Of a DNA stretch of 60,743 nt, positions 19,636-29,589 are shown one piece after another. The DNA is from Candidatus Woesearchaeota archaeon. GTDB lineage: Archaea; Nanobdellota; Nanobdellia; Woesearchaeales; JAGVZT01. The stretch is taken from contig JAGVZT010000046.1 in NCBI GenBank assembly GCA_018302335.1, forward strand, positions 1-60,743, read 5' to 3'. Made by a program: the position numbers and the translations under genes. A model generated the notes under the pieces. The model searched no databases. It was not told where the DNA came from and saw nothing but the letters and a program-made list of their open reading frames with translations. Position 1 is the first letter of the stretch. Every line of letters begins with the position of its first letter.

Positions 19636-19758
19636 TCAGTTCGCGCTCAGGAGCAACCTGAACACTCCACCGGTGTACATGCTTTGCATCACCACCTGCT
19701 CAGAAGACTCTGCTCGAAGGTGCATGATTTTCATGAGGCGGCGCCGCACGGTATTCAC
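19636..19758 (-). CDS. Possible 40-aa microprotein
   Basis: GTG start after gcaggggg: (M)NTVRRRLMKIMHLRAESSEQVVMQSMYTGGVFRLLLSAN. Confidence 0.25.
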   Translation of the reverse strand: MNTVRRRLMKIMHLRAESSEQVVMQSMYTGGVFRLLLSAN

Positions 19759-20095
19759 CCCCTGCTCTTTACCATTCCTTTATATGTTTTTGTATACTGC
19801 TTCTGTGTATATGATAATAGCATACCAAGTATATAAATTTATTCTCGCTTAAAACGAATGGGGCTTCCATCCTATCCCTGCGGAGAACGCGAAACAAGGA
19901 TGCCATCATGGGAGGGAAAGATTAAAGAGCGGGCTATCCGATTCGGAATATGCCGGATACCCGGAAAGGTGCTGCTCTACACCGAAAACTATTTAAAAGG
20001 GTTGCAAACCTTCGTTGCGGTGGTGCCCCGCCAGTTTCTCACGCATGGAAGCGAATGCGCTGTCCATTCCTGCGGGGGTCCTTCTCATGACGCGC

Positions 20096-20192
20096 GCCCT
20101 GGTGGTGTAGCCTGGAACTCCTCTCCGAGGAGCAGCAGCTATCATGAAGCCCTGTCGAGGCTTCGACCCGGGTTCAAATCCCGGCCAGGGCG
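20096..20192 (+). tRNA. tRNA-Asp(GTC) with 22-nt insert in the D-loop (20117-20138)
   Basis: Acceptor GCCCTGG/CCAGGGC, anticodon arm AAGCC-CTGTCGA-GGCTT, T arm CCGGG-TTCAAAT-CCCGG. Removing ACTCCTCTCCGAGGAGCAGCAG gives a 75-nt canonical tRNA. Confidence 0.9.
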
Positions 20193-20200
20193 TCAGGAAC

Positions 20201-20229
20201 GCGCTGCCCGGGCTGTCCGGGCAGGGCGC
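20201..20229 (+). other. GC-rich hairpin between the two tRNAs
   Basis: GCGC-TGCCCGG-GCTGT-CCGGGCA-GG-GCGC. Confidence 0.6.
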
Positions 20230-20241
20230 TCTCATGAGTAT

Positions 20242-20346
20242 GGGCCGGTAGCTCAACCTGGTAGAGCACCTGACTTTTAATCAGGTGGTTGCGGGTTCGA
20301 ACCCGCCGCCCAGAGATGAGCGGCGGAGAACATCCCGTCCGGCCCA
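20242..20346 (+). tRNA. tRNA-Lys(TTT) with 31-nt insert in the T-loop (about 20301-20331)
   Basis: Acceptor GGGCCGG pairs with CCGGCCC at 20339-20345; anticodon arm CCTGA-CTTTTAA-TCAGG; T-stem GCGGG pairs with CCCGT at 20334-20338; removing 31 nt leaves a 74-nt tRNA. Confidence 0.9.
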
Positions 20347-20348
20347 TA

Positions 20349-20720
20349 ATGGTCAGCGGTGGAAGCATGGCGGCAAAGAAAATCAAGGCGGCGAAAAAGG
20401 CTCCACGGCCTGCTCGGAAGGCGGTCACGGTGAAGAAGGGCGTGCCCAGGGCGCGCAGGCCGATGCTTCCTCAGATCGACATCCGTCCGCACCAGCTCGT
20501 GCCCACGCACGAGAAGGTCGCGGAGAAGGAGCGTACCGCAATCCTTGAGCGCCTGTTCGCTTCGCTCAAGGAGGTGCCCCGCATCTCCATCAAGGATCCC
20601 GGCATCCGCCACCTCGAGCCCAAGCTGGGCGACCTGATTCGCATCTCCCGAAAAAGCCCCACTGCGGGCCGCACGGTCTATTACAGGGTGGTAAGCCAAG
20701 GGACGGTGAGCAATGTATAA
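20349..20720 (+). CDS. rpoH: RNA polymerase subunit H (RpoH/Rpb5); start 20349 or 20367
   Basis: LPQIDIRPHQLVPTHEKVAEKERTAILERL...IRISRKSPTAGRTVYYRVVS. Confidence 0.95.
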   Translation: MVSGGSMAAKKIKAAKKAPRPARKAVTVKKGVPRARRPMLPQIDIRPHQLVPTHEKVAEKERTAILERLFASLKEVPRISIKDPGIRHLEPKLGDLIRISRKSPTAGRTVYYRVVSQGTVSNV

Positions 20721-22194
20721 GCCCAATATCCTGGTGCAGAAATATTTCGAGCATGAGATGTTCACCCGCTCGGACATCGAGTCCTTCAACACCTTCGTCG
20801 ACGTCGAGCTTCCGCGCATCATCGAGGAGAACCGGGAGATAGAGCCCACCATCATCCCGCACAACATCGACGAGTTCAAGATACGCTTCGACAAGATATG
20901 GATACAGAAGCCCGAGATCATCGAGGCCGACGGCTCCCAGCGCAAGATTTACCCCACCGAGGCCAGGCTCCGGGAGATCACCTACGCTGCCCCGGTATTC
21001 ATCCAGGTCAGTTCCCACATCAACGGAGCCCAGCGCGAGTCCTTCACCACCCCTATTTGCAACCTGCCCATCATGCTCAAGTCGAAATACTGCCACCTCT
21101 ATGGCCTGAGCGCCGAGGAGCTTGCAGGCAAGTGGGAGGACCCCGACGATCCCGGCGGATACTTCATCATCAACGGCAGCGAGAAGGTCCTCGTGAAGAT
21201 TGAGGACCTCGCGGCCAACAAGCTTCTGGTCGCGAAGCAGAGGAGCGGGCCCGCGGGATACGAGGGCAAGCTCTTCTCCGAGCGCGGCTCGTACAAGATT
21301 CCCCACACCCTGGAGCTGATGAAGGACGGCATCCTCTACGTCACGTTCACGAGGATAAAGCGCGTTCCGCTCATTGTGGTCATCAAGGCGCTCGGCATCA
21401 CCAAGGACGAGGACATCATGAAGCTCATCGGCAACGAGCATGTCTTCGACCAGGTCTACCTGAACCTCTACGAGTTCACGGCAATCAAGAGCGCCGATGA
21501 CGCGCTGGACTTCATCGCCAAGAAGAGCGGCATCTCCCAGTCGCGCGAGATACGCGTCGAGCGCATCCGGGGCATCCTCGACAAGTACCTGCTGCCCCAC
21601 CTCGGCACCTCGCCCCAGGAGCGGGCGGTGAAGGCGTACAACCTCTGCAAGCTGATGAAGCGGTATCTCCTCGTGGTCGCGGGAGTGCTTCCGGAGGACG
21701 ACAAGGACCACCTGATGAACAAGCGCGTGAAGATGTCCGGCGACCTGCTCGCGGACCTCTTCAGGGTGAACCTCAAGCTGCTCATCGGGGATGTCCTGTA
21801 CAACTTCCAGCGGATAGTGAAGCGCGGCAAGTTCCCGAGCATCAAGGTCATCATCCGGGAGAAGCTGCTCACCTCCCACATCCACAGCTCCATGGCCACC
21901 GGGTCGTGGGTGGGGGGAAGGAAGGGAGTCAGCCAGCGCATCCAGCGGCTGAACTACCTGGAGATGCTTTCGCACCTTCAGCGCGTGGTGTCCCCGCTGA
22001 GCGCGACCCAGGAGAACTTCCAGGCGAGAGAGCTGCACCCCACGCAGCTCGGGAGGCTCTGCCCCATCGAGACCCCTGAGGGAACGAACATCGGGCTGAA
22101 GAAGAATCTCGCGCTGCTCGCCAGCGTGACGCAGGATTACGCGGAGGAGAGAGCCCTTGCCTCGCTTCGCGAGCTCGGGCTGAAGCAGGTCTGA
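20713..22194 (+). CDS. rpoB2: RNA polymerase subunit B''
   Basis: FTRSDIESFNTFVDVELPRIIEENREIEPTIIP...LHPTQLGRLCPIETPEGTNIGLKKNLAL. Confidence 0.97.
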   Translation: MYKPNILVQKYFEHEMFTRSDIESFNTFVDVELPRIIEENREIEPTIIPHNIDEFKIRFDKIWIQKPEIIEADGSQRKIYPTEARLREITYAAPVFIQVSSHINGAQRESFTTPICNLPIMLKSKYCHLYGLSAEELAGKWEDPDDPGGYFIINGSEKVLVKIEDLAANKLLVAKQRSGPAGYEGKLFSERGSYKIPHTLELMKDGILYVTFTRIKRVPLIVVIKALGITKDEDIMKLIGNEHVFDQVYLNLYEFTAIKSADDALDFIAKKSGISQSREIRVERIRGILDKYLLPHLGTSPQERAVKAYNLCKLMKRYLLVVAGVLPEDDKDHLMNKRVKMSGDLLADLFRVNLKLLIGDVLYNFQRIVKRGKFPSIKVIIREKLLTSHIHSSMATGSWVGGRKGVSQRIQRLNYLEMLSHLQRVVSPLSATQENFQARELHPTQLGRLCPIETPEGTNIGLKKNLALLASVTQDYAEERALASLRELGLKQV

Positions 22195-22196
22195 CC

Positions 22197-23996
22197 ATGG
22201 CAGAAGTCTATCTCAACGGGCGGTACGCAGGCACGGTACAGGACGCCGCGGCGTTCGCACAGCGCTTCGTGGAGCATCGTAGGAAGGGCGCCATGCCGCC
22301 GAAGGTCAACGTGCACCTCAACAAGACCGGCGACATCGAGGTGGAGACCGGCGGCGGTCGCCTCGTCAGGCCTCTCATCGTCGTGCGCGAGGGCAAACCC
22401 ATGCTCACCGAGAAGCACGTGAAGCAGCTCCAGAAGGGGGAACTGAACTGGGAGCAGCTCGTGAAGGAGGGCGTCATCGAGTACCTCGACGCTGGGGAAG
22501 AGGAAAATGCCCTCGTCGCGTTCACCGAGGAGGAGCTCTCCCCGAAGCATACCCATCTGGAGATAACGCCGCTGGCCATCATCGGGCTGTGCACTTCCCT
22601 GGTGCCCTACGCGAACTTCTCTCCCCCGGCGAGAGTGAACATGGGCTCCAAGAACCAGAAGCAGGCCGTCGGCCTCTACGTGAGCAATTTTCACCTGCGC
22701 ACCGACATGGACGTCAATATCCTGAACACCCCCCAGACCCCGCTGGTGCGCAGCATCATGCACTCCATCTCCGAATACGACAAGCATCCCGCCGGCCAGA
22801 ACGTCGTGGTGGCGGTGATGAGCTACCAGGGCTACAACATGGAGGACGCCATCGTCCTGAACAAGTCAAGCCTGGAGCGCGGCTTCGGCCGCAGCACGTA
22901 TTTCCGGCCCCTGAAGGCCGAGGAGCTGCGCTACTCGGGCGGCCTCGTGGATGAGATTGGCATCCCGGACAAGGACGTCAAAGGATACAAGAGCGAGCAC
23001 GACTACCGCTACCTTGAGCAGGATGGCATCATCTTCCCCGAGGCCCAGGTGAAGGAGGGCGACATCGCCATCGGGAAGACCTCGCCGCCCAGGTTCCTGA
23101 GCAGCATCGACCAGTACAATCTCTCCCTGGACACGAGACGCGAGAGCAGCGTCGGACTTTCGCACGGAGAAGAGGGCATCGTGGACCTCATCCTGCTCAC
23201 CGAGAACGCAGAGGGCAACCGCCTCGTCAAGGTCAAGGTCCGTGACACCAGACTACCGGAGATAGGGGACAAGTTCACCTCGCGTCACGGACAGAAGGGC
23301 GTGGTCGGCCTCATCGTGCCGGAGGCGGACATGCCCTTCAGCGCCAGCGGCATCATCCCGGACATCATCTTCTCTCCGCACGGCATCCCTTCGAGGATGA
23401 CCATCTCACATCTCATCGAGATGCTCGCCGGCAAGGTCGGGGCCCTGAAGGCCGACTTCGTGGATGGCACGATATTCAGCGCCGAGCCTGAGGACCGGCT
23501 GCGCCAGGAGCTGCTTCGCCTGGGCTTCCGGGAGAACGGCGTCGAGATGATGTACAACGGCCACAGCGGAGAGGCGTACCAGGCCAAGATATTCATCGGC
23601 GATATGTACTACCTGAAGCTCAAGCACATGGTCGCGAACAAGATACACGCGCGCGCCAGGGGCCCCATCCAGCTGCTCACCAGGCAGCCGACCGAGGGCC
23701 GCGCCAAGGAGGGCGGCCTTCGCCTGGGAGAGATGGAGAAGGACACCTTCGTCGCCCACGGGGCGTCGCTCCTCCTGAAGGAGCGCTTCGACTCCGACCG
23801 CACCGTCATCCCCATCTGCGAGGAATGTGGGATGGTCGCGGTGCACGACGCGTACAGGAACAAGTCCTACTGCGTCACGTGCGGCGAGGGGGCGCAGATT
23901 GACTTCATCGAGATTAGCTACGCGTTCAAGCTCATCATGGACGAGATGAAGAGCCTGTGCATCTACCCCAAGCTGGTGCTCAAGAGGAAGTGGTGA
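22197..23996 (+). CDS. rpoB1: RNA polymerase subunit B'
   Basis: NVVVAVMSYQGYNMEDAIVLNKSSLERGFGRSTYFR; GDKFTSRHGQKGVVGLI. Confidence 0.97.
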   Translation: MAEVYLNGRYAGTVQDAAAFAQRFVEHRRKGAMPPKVNVHLNKTGDIEVETGGGRLVRPLIVVREGKPMLTEKHVKQLQKGELNWEQLVKEGVIEYLDAGEEENALVAFTEEELSPKHTHLEITPLAIIGLCTSLVPYANFSPPARVNMGSKNQKQAVGLYVSNFHLRTDMDVNILNTPQTPLVRSIMHSISEYDKHPAGQNVVVAVMSYQGYNMEDAIVLNKSSLERGFGRSTYFRPLKAEELRYSGGLVDEIGIPDKDVKGYKSEHDYRYLEQDGIIFPEAQVKEGDIAIGKTSPPRFLSSIDQYNLSLDTRRESSVGLSHGEEGIVDLILLTENAEGNRLVKVKVRDTRLPEIGDKFTSRHGQKGVVGLIVPEADMPFSASGIIPDIIFSPHGIPSRMTISHLIEMLAGKVGALKADFVDGTIFSAEPEDRLRQELLRLGFRENGVEMMYNGHSGEAYQAKIFIGDMYYLKLKHMVANKIHARARGPIQLLTRQPTEGRAKEGGLRLGEMEKDTFVAHGASLLLKERFDSDRTVIPICEECGMVAVHDAYRNKSYCVTCGEGAQIDFIEISYAFKLIMDEMKSLCIYPKLVLKRKW

Positions 23997-23997
23997 C

Positions 23998-26571
23998 ATG
24001 GAATACGAAGGCGTCATCAGCAAGAAAGTCGGCAAGGTCGCGTTCGGAGTCCTGAGCCCCACTATCATCAAGAAGATGGCCTCCGCGAAGATCGTGACGC
24101 CAGAGCTCTATGACAAGGAGGGCTATCCTGTCGACGGCGGCCTCATGGACATCCGCCTTGGCGTCATCGACCCCGGGCTCAGGTGCAAGACCTGCGGCGG
24201 CAAGATCAAGGAGTGCGTGGGCCACTTCGGGTACATCGCGCTCGCCCGCCCCGTCGTCCACCTCAAGTTCGTCCCCACCCTGCTCCGCGTCCTCCGCGGC
24301 ACGTGCAGGGAATGCTCGCGCGTCCTCCTCCCCCAGGCAGACATCAAGAAGGCGCAGGAGGAGATGGAAGCAGGGTTCCTGGACGGCGGCGTCGAGGGGA
24401 AGCGGGATGCCCTGCACACCATCAAGAAGCGCATCAAGAACTCCGGGAAGTGCCCCCACTGCAAGGCTGTGCAGATGAAGGTCATGATCGAGAAGCCCAC
24501 CTCGTTCACCGAGAACGAGAAGCGCATCAATCCCATCGAGTTGCGCGCCCGGCTCGAGAAGATTCCGGACGACGACTGCGAGGTCCTGGGGCTCAGCGCG
24601 AAGGCCGTGCGCCCGGAATGGCTGGTGCTCACCGTGCTGCCCATCCCTCCGGTGCCGATGCGGCCGAGCATCACCCTGGAGACCGGGGAGCGGAGCGAGG
24701 ACGACCTCACCCACAAGCTGGGCGATATCGTGCGCATCAACCAGCGGCTCTTCGAGAACATCAACGCCGGCGCTCCGGAAATCATCATCGAGGACCTCTG
24801 GGACCTCCTGCAGTACCACGTCACGACGTTCTTCGACAACAGCGTCCCGCAGCTTCCTCCGGCCCGGCACCGCAGCGGCCAGCCGCTCAAGACGCTGACC
24901 GAGCGCATCAAGAGCAAGCAGGGCCGCATCCGGCACAACCTCGCGGGCAAGCGTACCAACTTCTCCGCGCGCACCGTCATCTCGCCGGACCCGATGATTA
25001 ACCTCAACGAGGTCGGCGTCCCGAGCATCATCGCCATGAAGCTCACCGTGCCCGAGCGCGTGACGCCCTGGAACACGGAGTACCTCCGGGCGTTCGTGGA
25101 GCGCGGCCCGAAGAAGTACCCCGGCGCGAACTACGTCGTCCGGCCCGACGGAAAGAAGAAGAAAATCACCGATGAGACGCAGGAGCAGCTCCTTGAGGAG
25201 CTCCAGCCAGGCTACGTGGTGGAACGGCATCTCCTGGAGGGAGACATCGCCATCTTCAACCGCCAGCCCTCGCTGCACCGGATGAGCATGATGTGCCATC
25301 GCGTCCGCGTGCTGCCGTACAAGACCCTGCGACTGAACCCAGCGGTATGCCACCCGTACAACGCGGACTTCGACGGGGATGAGATGAATCTGCACATCCC
25401 GCAGACCGAGGAGGCGCGAGCCGAGGCGGAGATTCTCATGGAGGTCTCCACCCAGCTCATCTCGCCGAGATACGGGCTGAACGTCATCGGATGCATCCAG
25501 GATGCCATCAGCGGCAACTATCTGCTCACGAGGTCGCTGTCGTACTCCTTTGAGGACGCCGTCCAGCTGCTCGCCAGGGTCGGCATCGAGGACTTCTCCC
25601 GCCTCCCCCGGAAGAAGGAAGTGAGCGGAAAGGAGGTCTTCAGCGCCCTGCTGCCACCGGACTTCAATTTCACGGGCGCCGCCAGGAAAGGCGAGGCGGT
25701 CATCATCCGCGGCGGCAAGCTCACCGAGGGCGTGATGGACCGTCAGAACCTCGGTGAGGGGTCTGGACTGATGTTCCGGAACTTCCACAGGCGCTACGGC
25801 GCGCAGCAGACCCTGGAGCTCATCGGCAACATCTTCCGCCTTGGCAACTTCGTGCTGCTCGACCACGGCTTTTCAACGGCCATCAGCGACACGGACCTGC
25901 CGCAGGAAGCGAAGGAGCAGATACAGCACATTCTCGAGGAGGCCCACCGCGAGGTGGAGGAGCTCATCGTCCTCTTCCGTCAGGACAAGCTGGAAATCCT
26001 CCCCGGCCGGACGCGCAGGGAGACCCTGGAGTTGAAGGTTCTGGAGACCCTGAATAAGGCAAGGAACAGCACGGGCAAGGTGGTGAGCGATTCCACCCAT
26101 CGGGAGACTGCGACGCACGTGATGGCCATTTCCGGCTCCAGGGGCAATTTCCTCAATCTTGCCCAGATGGCAGCCTGCGTCGGACAGCAGGCCATGCGCG
26201 GACGGCGCATCGACCGCGGCTACGTGGACCGGACGCTGTCCGCGTTCGGACGAGACGACCTCACTCCCGCGGCCAGAGGCTTCATTCGAAGCGGCTTCAA
26301 GGGAGGGATGAACCCCTCGGAGTTCTTCTTCGGCTCCATGACCGGAAGAGACTCCCTGATGGACACCGCTCTCAGGACGCCGAAGAGCGGGTACCTCTAC
26401 CGCAGGCTGGCGAACGCCATGCAGGACCTGCGCGTCGAGTATGACGGCACCGTCCGGGACGCGGCCGGAAAGATTATCCAGCTTGTCTATGGAGAGGACG
26501 GCATCGACGTCTCGAAGTCCGAGAAAGGTGTGCTGGATGTGAAGAAGATCATCGCGGAGGTGATTGAATGA
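23998..26571 (+). CDS. rpoA1: RNA polymerase subunit A'
   Basis: [27 protein letters not shown]. Confidence 0.98.
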   Translation: MEYEGVISKKVGKVAFGVLSPTIIKKMASAKIVTPELYDKEGYPVDGGLMDIRLGVIDPGLRCKTCGGKIKECVGHFGYIALARPVVHLKFVPTLLRVLRGTCRECSRVLLPQADIKKAQEEMEAGFLDGGVEGKRDALHTIKKRIKNSGKCPHCKAVQMKVMIEKPTSFTENEKRINPIELRARLEKIPDDDCEVLGLSAKAVRPEWLVLTVLPIPPVPMRPSITLETGERSEDDLTHKLGDIVRINQRLFENINAGAPEIIIEDLWDLLQYHVTTFFDNSVPQLPPARHRSGQPLKTLTERIKSKQGRIRHNLAGKRTNFSARTVISPDPMINLNEVGVPSIIAMKLTVPERVTPWNTEYLRAFVERGPKKYPGANYVVRPDGKKKKITDETQEQLLEELQPGYVVERHLLEGDIAIFNRQPSLHRMSMMCHRVRVLPYKTLRLNPAVCHPYNADFDGDEMNLHIPQTEEARAEAEILMEVSTQLISPRYGLNVIGCIQDAISGNYLLTRSLSYSFEDAVQLLARVGIEDFSRLPRKKEVSGKEVFSALLPPDFNFTGAARKGEAVIIRGGKLTEGVMDRQNLGEGSGLMFRNFHRRYGAQQTLELIGNIFRLGNFVLLDHGFSTAISDTDLPQEAKEQIQHILEEAHREVEELIVLFRQDKLEILPGRTRRETLELKVLETLNKARNSTGKVVSDSTHRETATHVMAISGSRGNFLNLAQMAACVGQQAMRGRRIDRGYVDRTLSAFGRDDLTPAARGFIRSGFKGGMNPSEFFFGSMTGRDSLMDTALRTPKSGYLYRRLANAMQDLRVEYDGTVRDAAGKIIQLVYGEDGIDVSKSEKGVLDVKKIIAEVIE

Positions 26572-27701
26572 AACTTCCCTCCGACCTGAGGAAAGAGTAC
26601 GCCCAACGCCTGCCAGAGAGCGTTATCAAGAGCCTTGAGGAGGAGTTGCCTGACAAGATAGCGCAGGCAAAGGTCGAGAAGATACTCCAACGCACGGTTG
26701 AGGAATACGAGCGGATGCTTGTCGAGGCCGGAGAGTGCGTGGGACTGGTCGCCGCGGAGAGCATCGGAGAGCCGGGCACCCAGATGACCCTGGACACCTT
26801 CCACTTCGCGGGAGTCTCGGAGATGAACGTCACCGTCGGGCTTCCTCGCATCATTGAGATCCTGGATGCGAAGAAGAACATCACCACTCCCATGATGGAG
26901 ATCTACCTCAAGGAGCCGTACAGCAAGGGGAAGGACATCCGGCAGAAGGCGCTTGCCATCAAGGAGACACGCCTCGGGGAGATTGTCAAGAAGTTCGTCA
27001 TCAATCCCATGGAGCTGCGGATGGACATCACCCTTGACACCGAGAGGCTCACCGAACTCGAGATGAGCCCGGCCGACCTGAAGAAGGGGCTCAAGCAGGC
27101 CTTCAAGCAGTTCAACGTCGAGGCCGAGGGGGACCTGGTGGTCATCAAGGGAGGCCGCGGGAAGGCTGACCTCAAGGACCTCTACCGGGTGAAGGAGAAG
27201 TTGCGACAGGCCTTCATCAAGGGGGTGAAGGGTGTCAAGCAGGTGCTGCCCATCAAGAAGGGCGAAGAGTTCATCATTGTCACCGCGGGCACCAACCTCC
27301 GGACGGTGCTGGCCCTCGACTTCGTCGACATGACGCGGACCATCTCCAATGACATCCATGAGGTAGCCGAGGTGCTCGGCATCGAGGCAGCGCGCCAGGT
27401 CATCATGAACGAGGTCCTCAAGGTCATCGACACCCAGGGGCTGAATGTCGACGCGAGGCACATCATGCTCGTCGCCGACACGATGTGCGTCCTCGGAGCC
27501 ATCAAGGGGATCACCCGCTATGGCGTCGTCCAGGAGAAGAGCAGCGCGCTCGCCCGCGCCAGCTTCGAGACCCCCATCAGGCACCTCGTGCGCGCCGCGG
27601 TCATCGGAGAGGAGGATCTGCTCACGTCCGTGGTGGAAAATGTCATGCTGAACCAGCCAGTGCCGGTCGGGACCGGGCTGCCGAAACTCGTCGCAAAATG
27701 A
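26568..27701 (+). CDS. rpoA2: RNA polymerase subunit A''
   Basis: [40 protein letters not shown]. Confidence 0.98.
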   Translation: MKLPSDLRKEYAQRLPESVIKSLEEELPDKIAQAKVEKILQRTVEEYERMLVEAGECVGLVAAESIGEPGTQMTLDTFHFAGVSEMNVTVGLPRIIEILDAKKNITTPMMEIYLKEPYSKGKDIRQKALAIKETRLGEIVKKFVINPMELRMDITLDTERLTELEMSPADLKKGLKQAFKQFNVEAEGDLVVIKGGRGKADLKDLYRVKEKLRQAFIKGVKGVKQVLPIKKGEEFIIVTAGTNLRTVLALDFVDMTRTISNDIHEVAEVLGIEAARQVIMNEVLKVIDTQGLNVDARHIMLVADTMCVLGAIKGITRYGVVQEKSSALARASFETPIRHLVRAAVIGEEDLLTSVVENVMLNQPVPVGTGLPKLVAK

Positions 27702-27970
27702 AATCCACAGAGCTAGAGACGGAAATCAAGGGGTACCGCAAGCAGGACAAGCTGTGCTTCGGCATCAGGGAGACAAAGGAGCTCCTCACCCAGGGACAGC
27801 TGAGCAAGGTGTACCTCGCGGCGAACTGCCCTGACGGGACAAAGAGCGACCTCGTGCACTTCGGCAAGCTCGCCCAGGTGCCGGTGGAGACGCTCCAAGT
27901 GCCGAGCGATGAGCTGGGCGTCATCTGCAAGCGGCAGCACACCATCCTGGTGCTGGGCCTGCGAAAGTGA
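27698..27970 (+). CDS. rpl30e: Ribosomal protein L30e (L7Ae family)
   Basis: [70 protein letters not shown] overlap with rpoA2. Confidence 0.88.
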   Translation: MKSTELETEIKGYRKQDKLCFGIRETKELLTQGQLSKVYLAANCPDGTKSDLVHFGKLAQVPVETLQVPSDELGVICKRQHTILVLGLRK

Positions 27971-28380
27971 GCCGCGTCCGATTCGACACGTCGCTGATGC
28001 AGGCCATGGCCCTCTTCGAGCAGACGACCGGCGCGAAACTCAAGGACTGCATCCAGGCCGGCGACGCGCTTCTTTTCGTGGTGGAGCCGCAGGAGATGGG
28101 CCGCGCCCTCGGGAAGAACGCCCAGAAGCTCCACCAGCTTCGCTCGCTTTTTAAGCGAAAGATTAAAATACTGGAATTTGACCCCGACGTTGCGCAGTTC
28201 GTGCGGAATCTCCTCTACCCGCTGCGGCCGAGGGAGGTGGCCATCCACGAAGACGTGGTGGTCATCGACGGCGGCGACCCGGAGACCCGCGGCCGCATCA
28301 TCGGCACGGGGCACCGGAATCTCCGGGAGCAGGAGGAGATAGTGCAGCGGCACTTCCCTGTGCGGCTGAAGGTTGTGTGA
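27967..28380 (+). CDS. nusA: NusA-like KH-domain transcription factor
   Basis: [37 protein letters not shown]...[11 protein letters not shown]; syntenic position. Confidence 0.9.
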   Translation: MSRVRFDTSLMQAMALFEQTTGAKLKDCIQAGDALLFVVEPQEMGRALGKNAQKLHQLRSLFKRKIKILEFDPDVAQFVRNLLYPLRPREVAIHEDVVVIDGGDPETRGRIIGTGHRNLREQEEIVQRHFPVRLKVV

Positions 28381-28381
28381 C

Positions 28382-28819
28382 ATGGCGAAGAAGGCATACG
28401 GAATGCATGCGGGCGGCAAACTCCAAGCGAGGAGGCACAAGTTCCTCTGGAGCGACCCCTACTACAAGCGCCGCGTGCTGCGGCTCAAGAAGAAGAGCGA
28501 CCCGCTCGGGGGCGCATCGCAGGCCAAGGGCATCGTCATCGAGAAGACCCAGCTGGAAGCCAAGCAGCCGCACTCCGGGATGCGGAAGTGCGTCCGCGTG
28601 CAGCTCACCAAGAACGGCCGGCAGGTCACGGCATTCTGCCCGGGCGACGGGGCAATCAAGATGATTGACGAGCACGACGAGGTGCTCATCGAATGCATCG
28701 GCGGGAACAAGGGGCGCGCCAAGGGCGACATCCCCGGCGTCCGGTGGCAGGTCATCCATGTGAACGACCAGAGCCTCCAGGCCCTCCTCTCCGGCAAGCT
28801 GGAGAAGGCACGGCGCTGA
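28382..28819 (+). CDS. rps12: Ribosomal protein S12 (uS12)
   Basis: [48 protein letters not shown]. Confidence 0.98.
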   Translation: MAKKAYGMHAGGKLQARRHKFLWSDPYYKRRVLRLKKKSDPLGGASQAKGIVIEKTQLEAKQPHSGMRKCVRVQLTKNGRQVTAFCPGDGAIKMIDEHDEVLIECIGGNKGRAKGDIPGVRWQVIHVNDQSLQALLSGKLEKARR

Positions 28820-28915
28820 GCCGCTTAAAAACCCTGTTGAAGCCACAACATTTAAAAAGGCAGGGGGGTTCCGCTTATCACTGGCGTTTCTTGCGCCTAT
28901 GGAGCTATTCTCCTC

Positions 28916-29245
28916 ATGTCGACCGAACTTATTGATTTCAGCAAGCCGATGATTGTGTTGCGCGTCGGTGAGAAGCTGCGGAAGCCATACCACAAGAAGC
29001 CTTTCATCTACATCGACAAGAGCACTCTGGGCTCCGAGAAGCACTTCGTCACCTTCCTGAACGACGAGTCCCGGAGCTGGGACAACGGCACCTACATCCT
29101 CAAGGCAGCGCGGCAGGGAGACACTCTTCAGGCCCCGACGTTCGCCTTCGCGCAGTTCCAGCGCGAGGATGGCAAGGTGCGCGCCCTGCAGAATGGCAAC
29201 GGCCAGTACCTCTGCTGGGAGTTCTTCCGGAGGAAACAGCCATGA
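28916..29245 (+). CDS. Hypothetical protein (109 aa)
   Basis: Intact ORF MSTELIDFSKPMIVLRVGEKLRKPYHKKPF...; ATGA overlap with the next ORF. Confidence 0.65.
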   Translation: MSTELIDFSKPMIVLRVGEKLRKPYHKKPFIYIDKSTLGSEKHFVTFLNDESRSWDNGTYILKAARQGDTLQAPTFAFAQFQREDGKVRALQNGNGQYLCWEFFRRKQP

Positions 29246-29409
29246 GCGTTGAGGACCCGACAAGGAAGCTGAAGCAGGTCGAGCATCGCATCTCCATCCT
29301 CGAGTGGGATGCGGAGATGAACCAGATTCATCCCTTCCGATTGCACCAGCTCAAGGAGCTGAAGGCCGAGGCCGCGCAGCTTCGCGAGCAGTGCGAGAAG
29401 ACGGAGTAG
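29242..29409 (+). CDS. Small coiled-coil protein (55 aa)
   Basis: MSVEDPTRKLKQVEHRISILEWDAEMNQIHPFRLHQLKELKAEAAQLREQCEKTE. Confidence 0.6.
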   Translation: MSVEDPTRKLKQVEHRISILEWDAEMNQIHPFRLHQLKELKAEAAQLREQCEKTE

Positions 29410-29410
29410 C

Positions 29411-29459
29411 GTTCCGCGTCGTCTCGCAGTCATGACGATGATGCTCAGCAGTGCGGCCG
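29411..29459 (-). repeat. Intergenic palindromic element copy F
   Basis: Minus strand CGGCCGCACTGCTGAGCATCATCGTCATGACTGCGAGACGACGCGGAAC. Confidence 0.75.
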
Positions 29460-29589
29460 ACACTCTTTCTGTCCGCGGCGCAGTAAGTTTTAAATATCCA
29501 CTCCGTGGCTGATGGCAGAATCAGAGGGGAAACTCAATGTGGTGCGATATCCTGTGCTACGTATAGTTCTCTCCTCCTGAGGTGAGTCC

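Noticed and set aside
19993-20256. 87-aa minus ORF over the tRNA region
   Set aside because: Overlaps both tRNA genes; its PGFEPGSKP segment is simply the antisense of the T arm.
23980-25866. 628-aa minus ORF opposite rpoA1, and 20590-22038 opposite rpoB2
   Set aside because: Antisense shadows of intact RNA polymerase genes.
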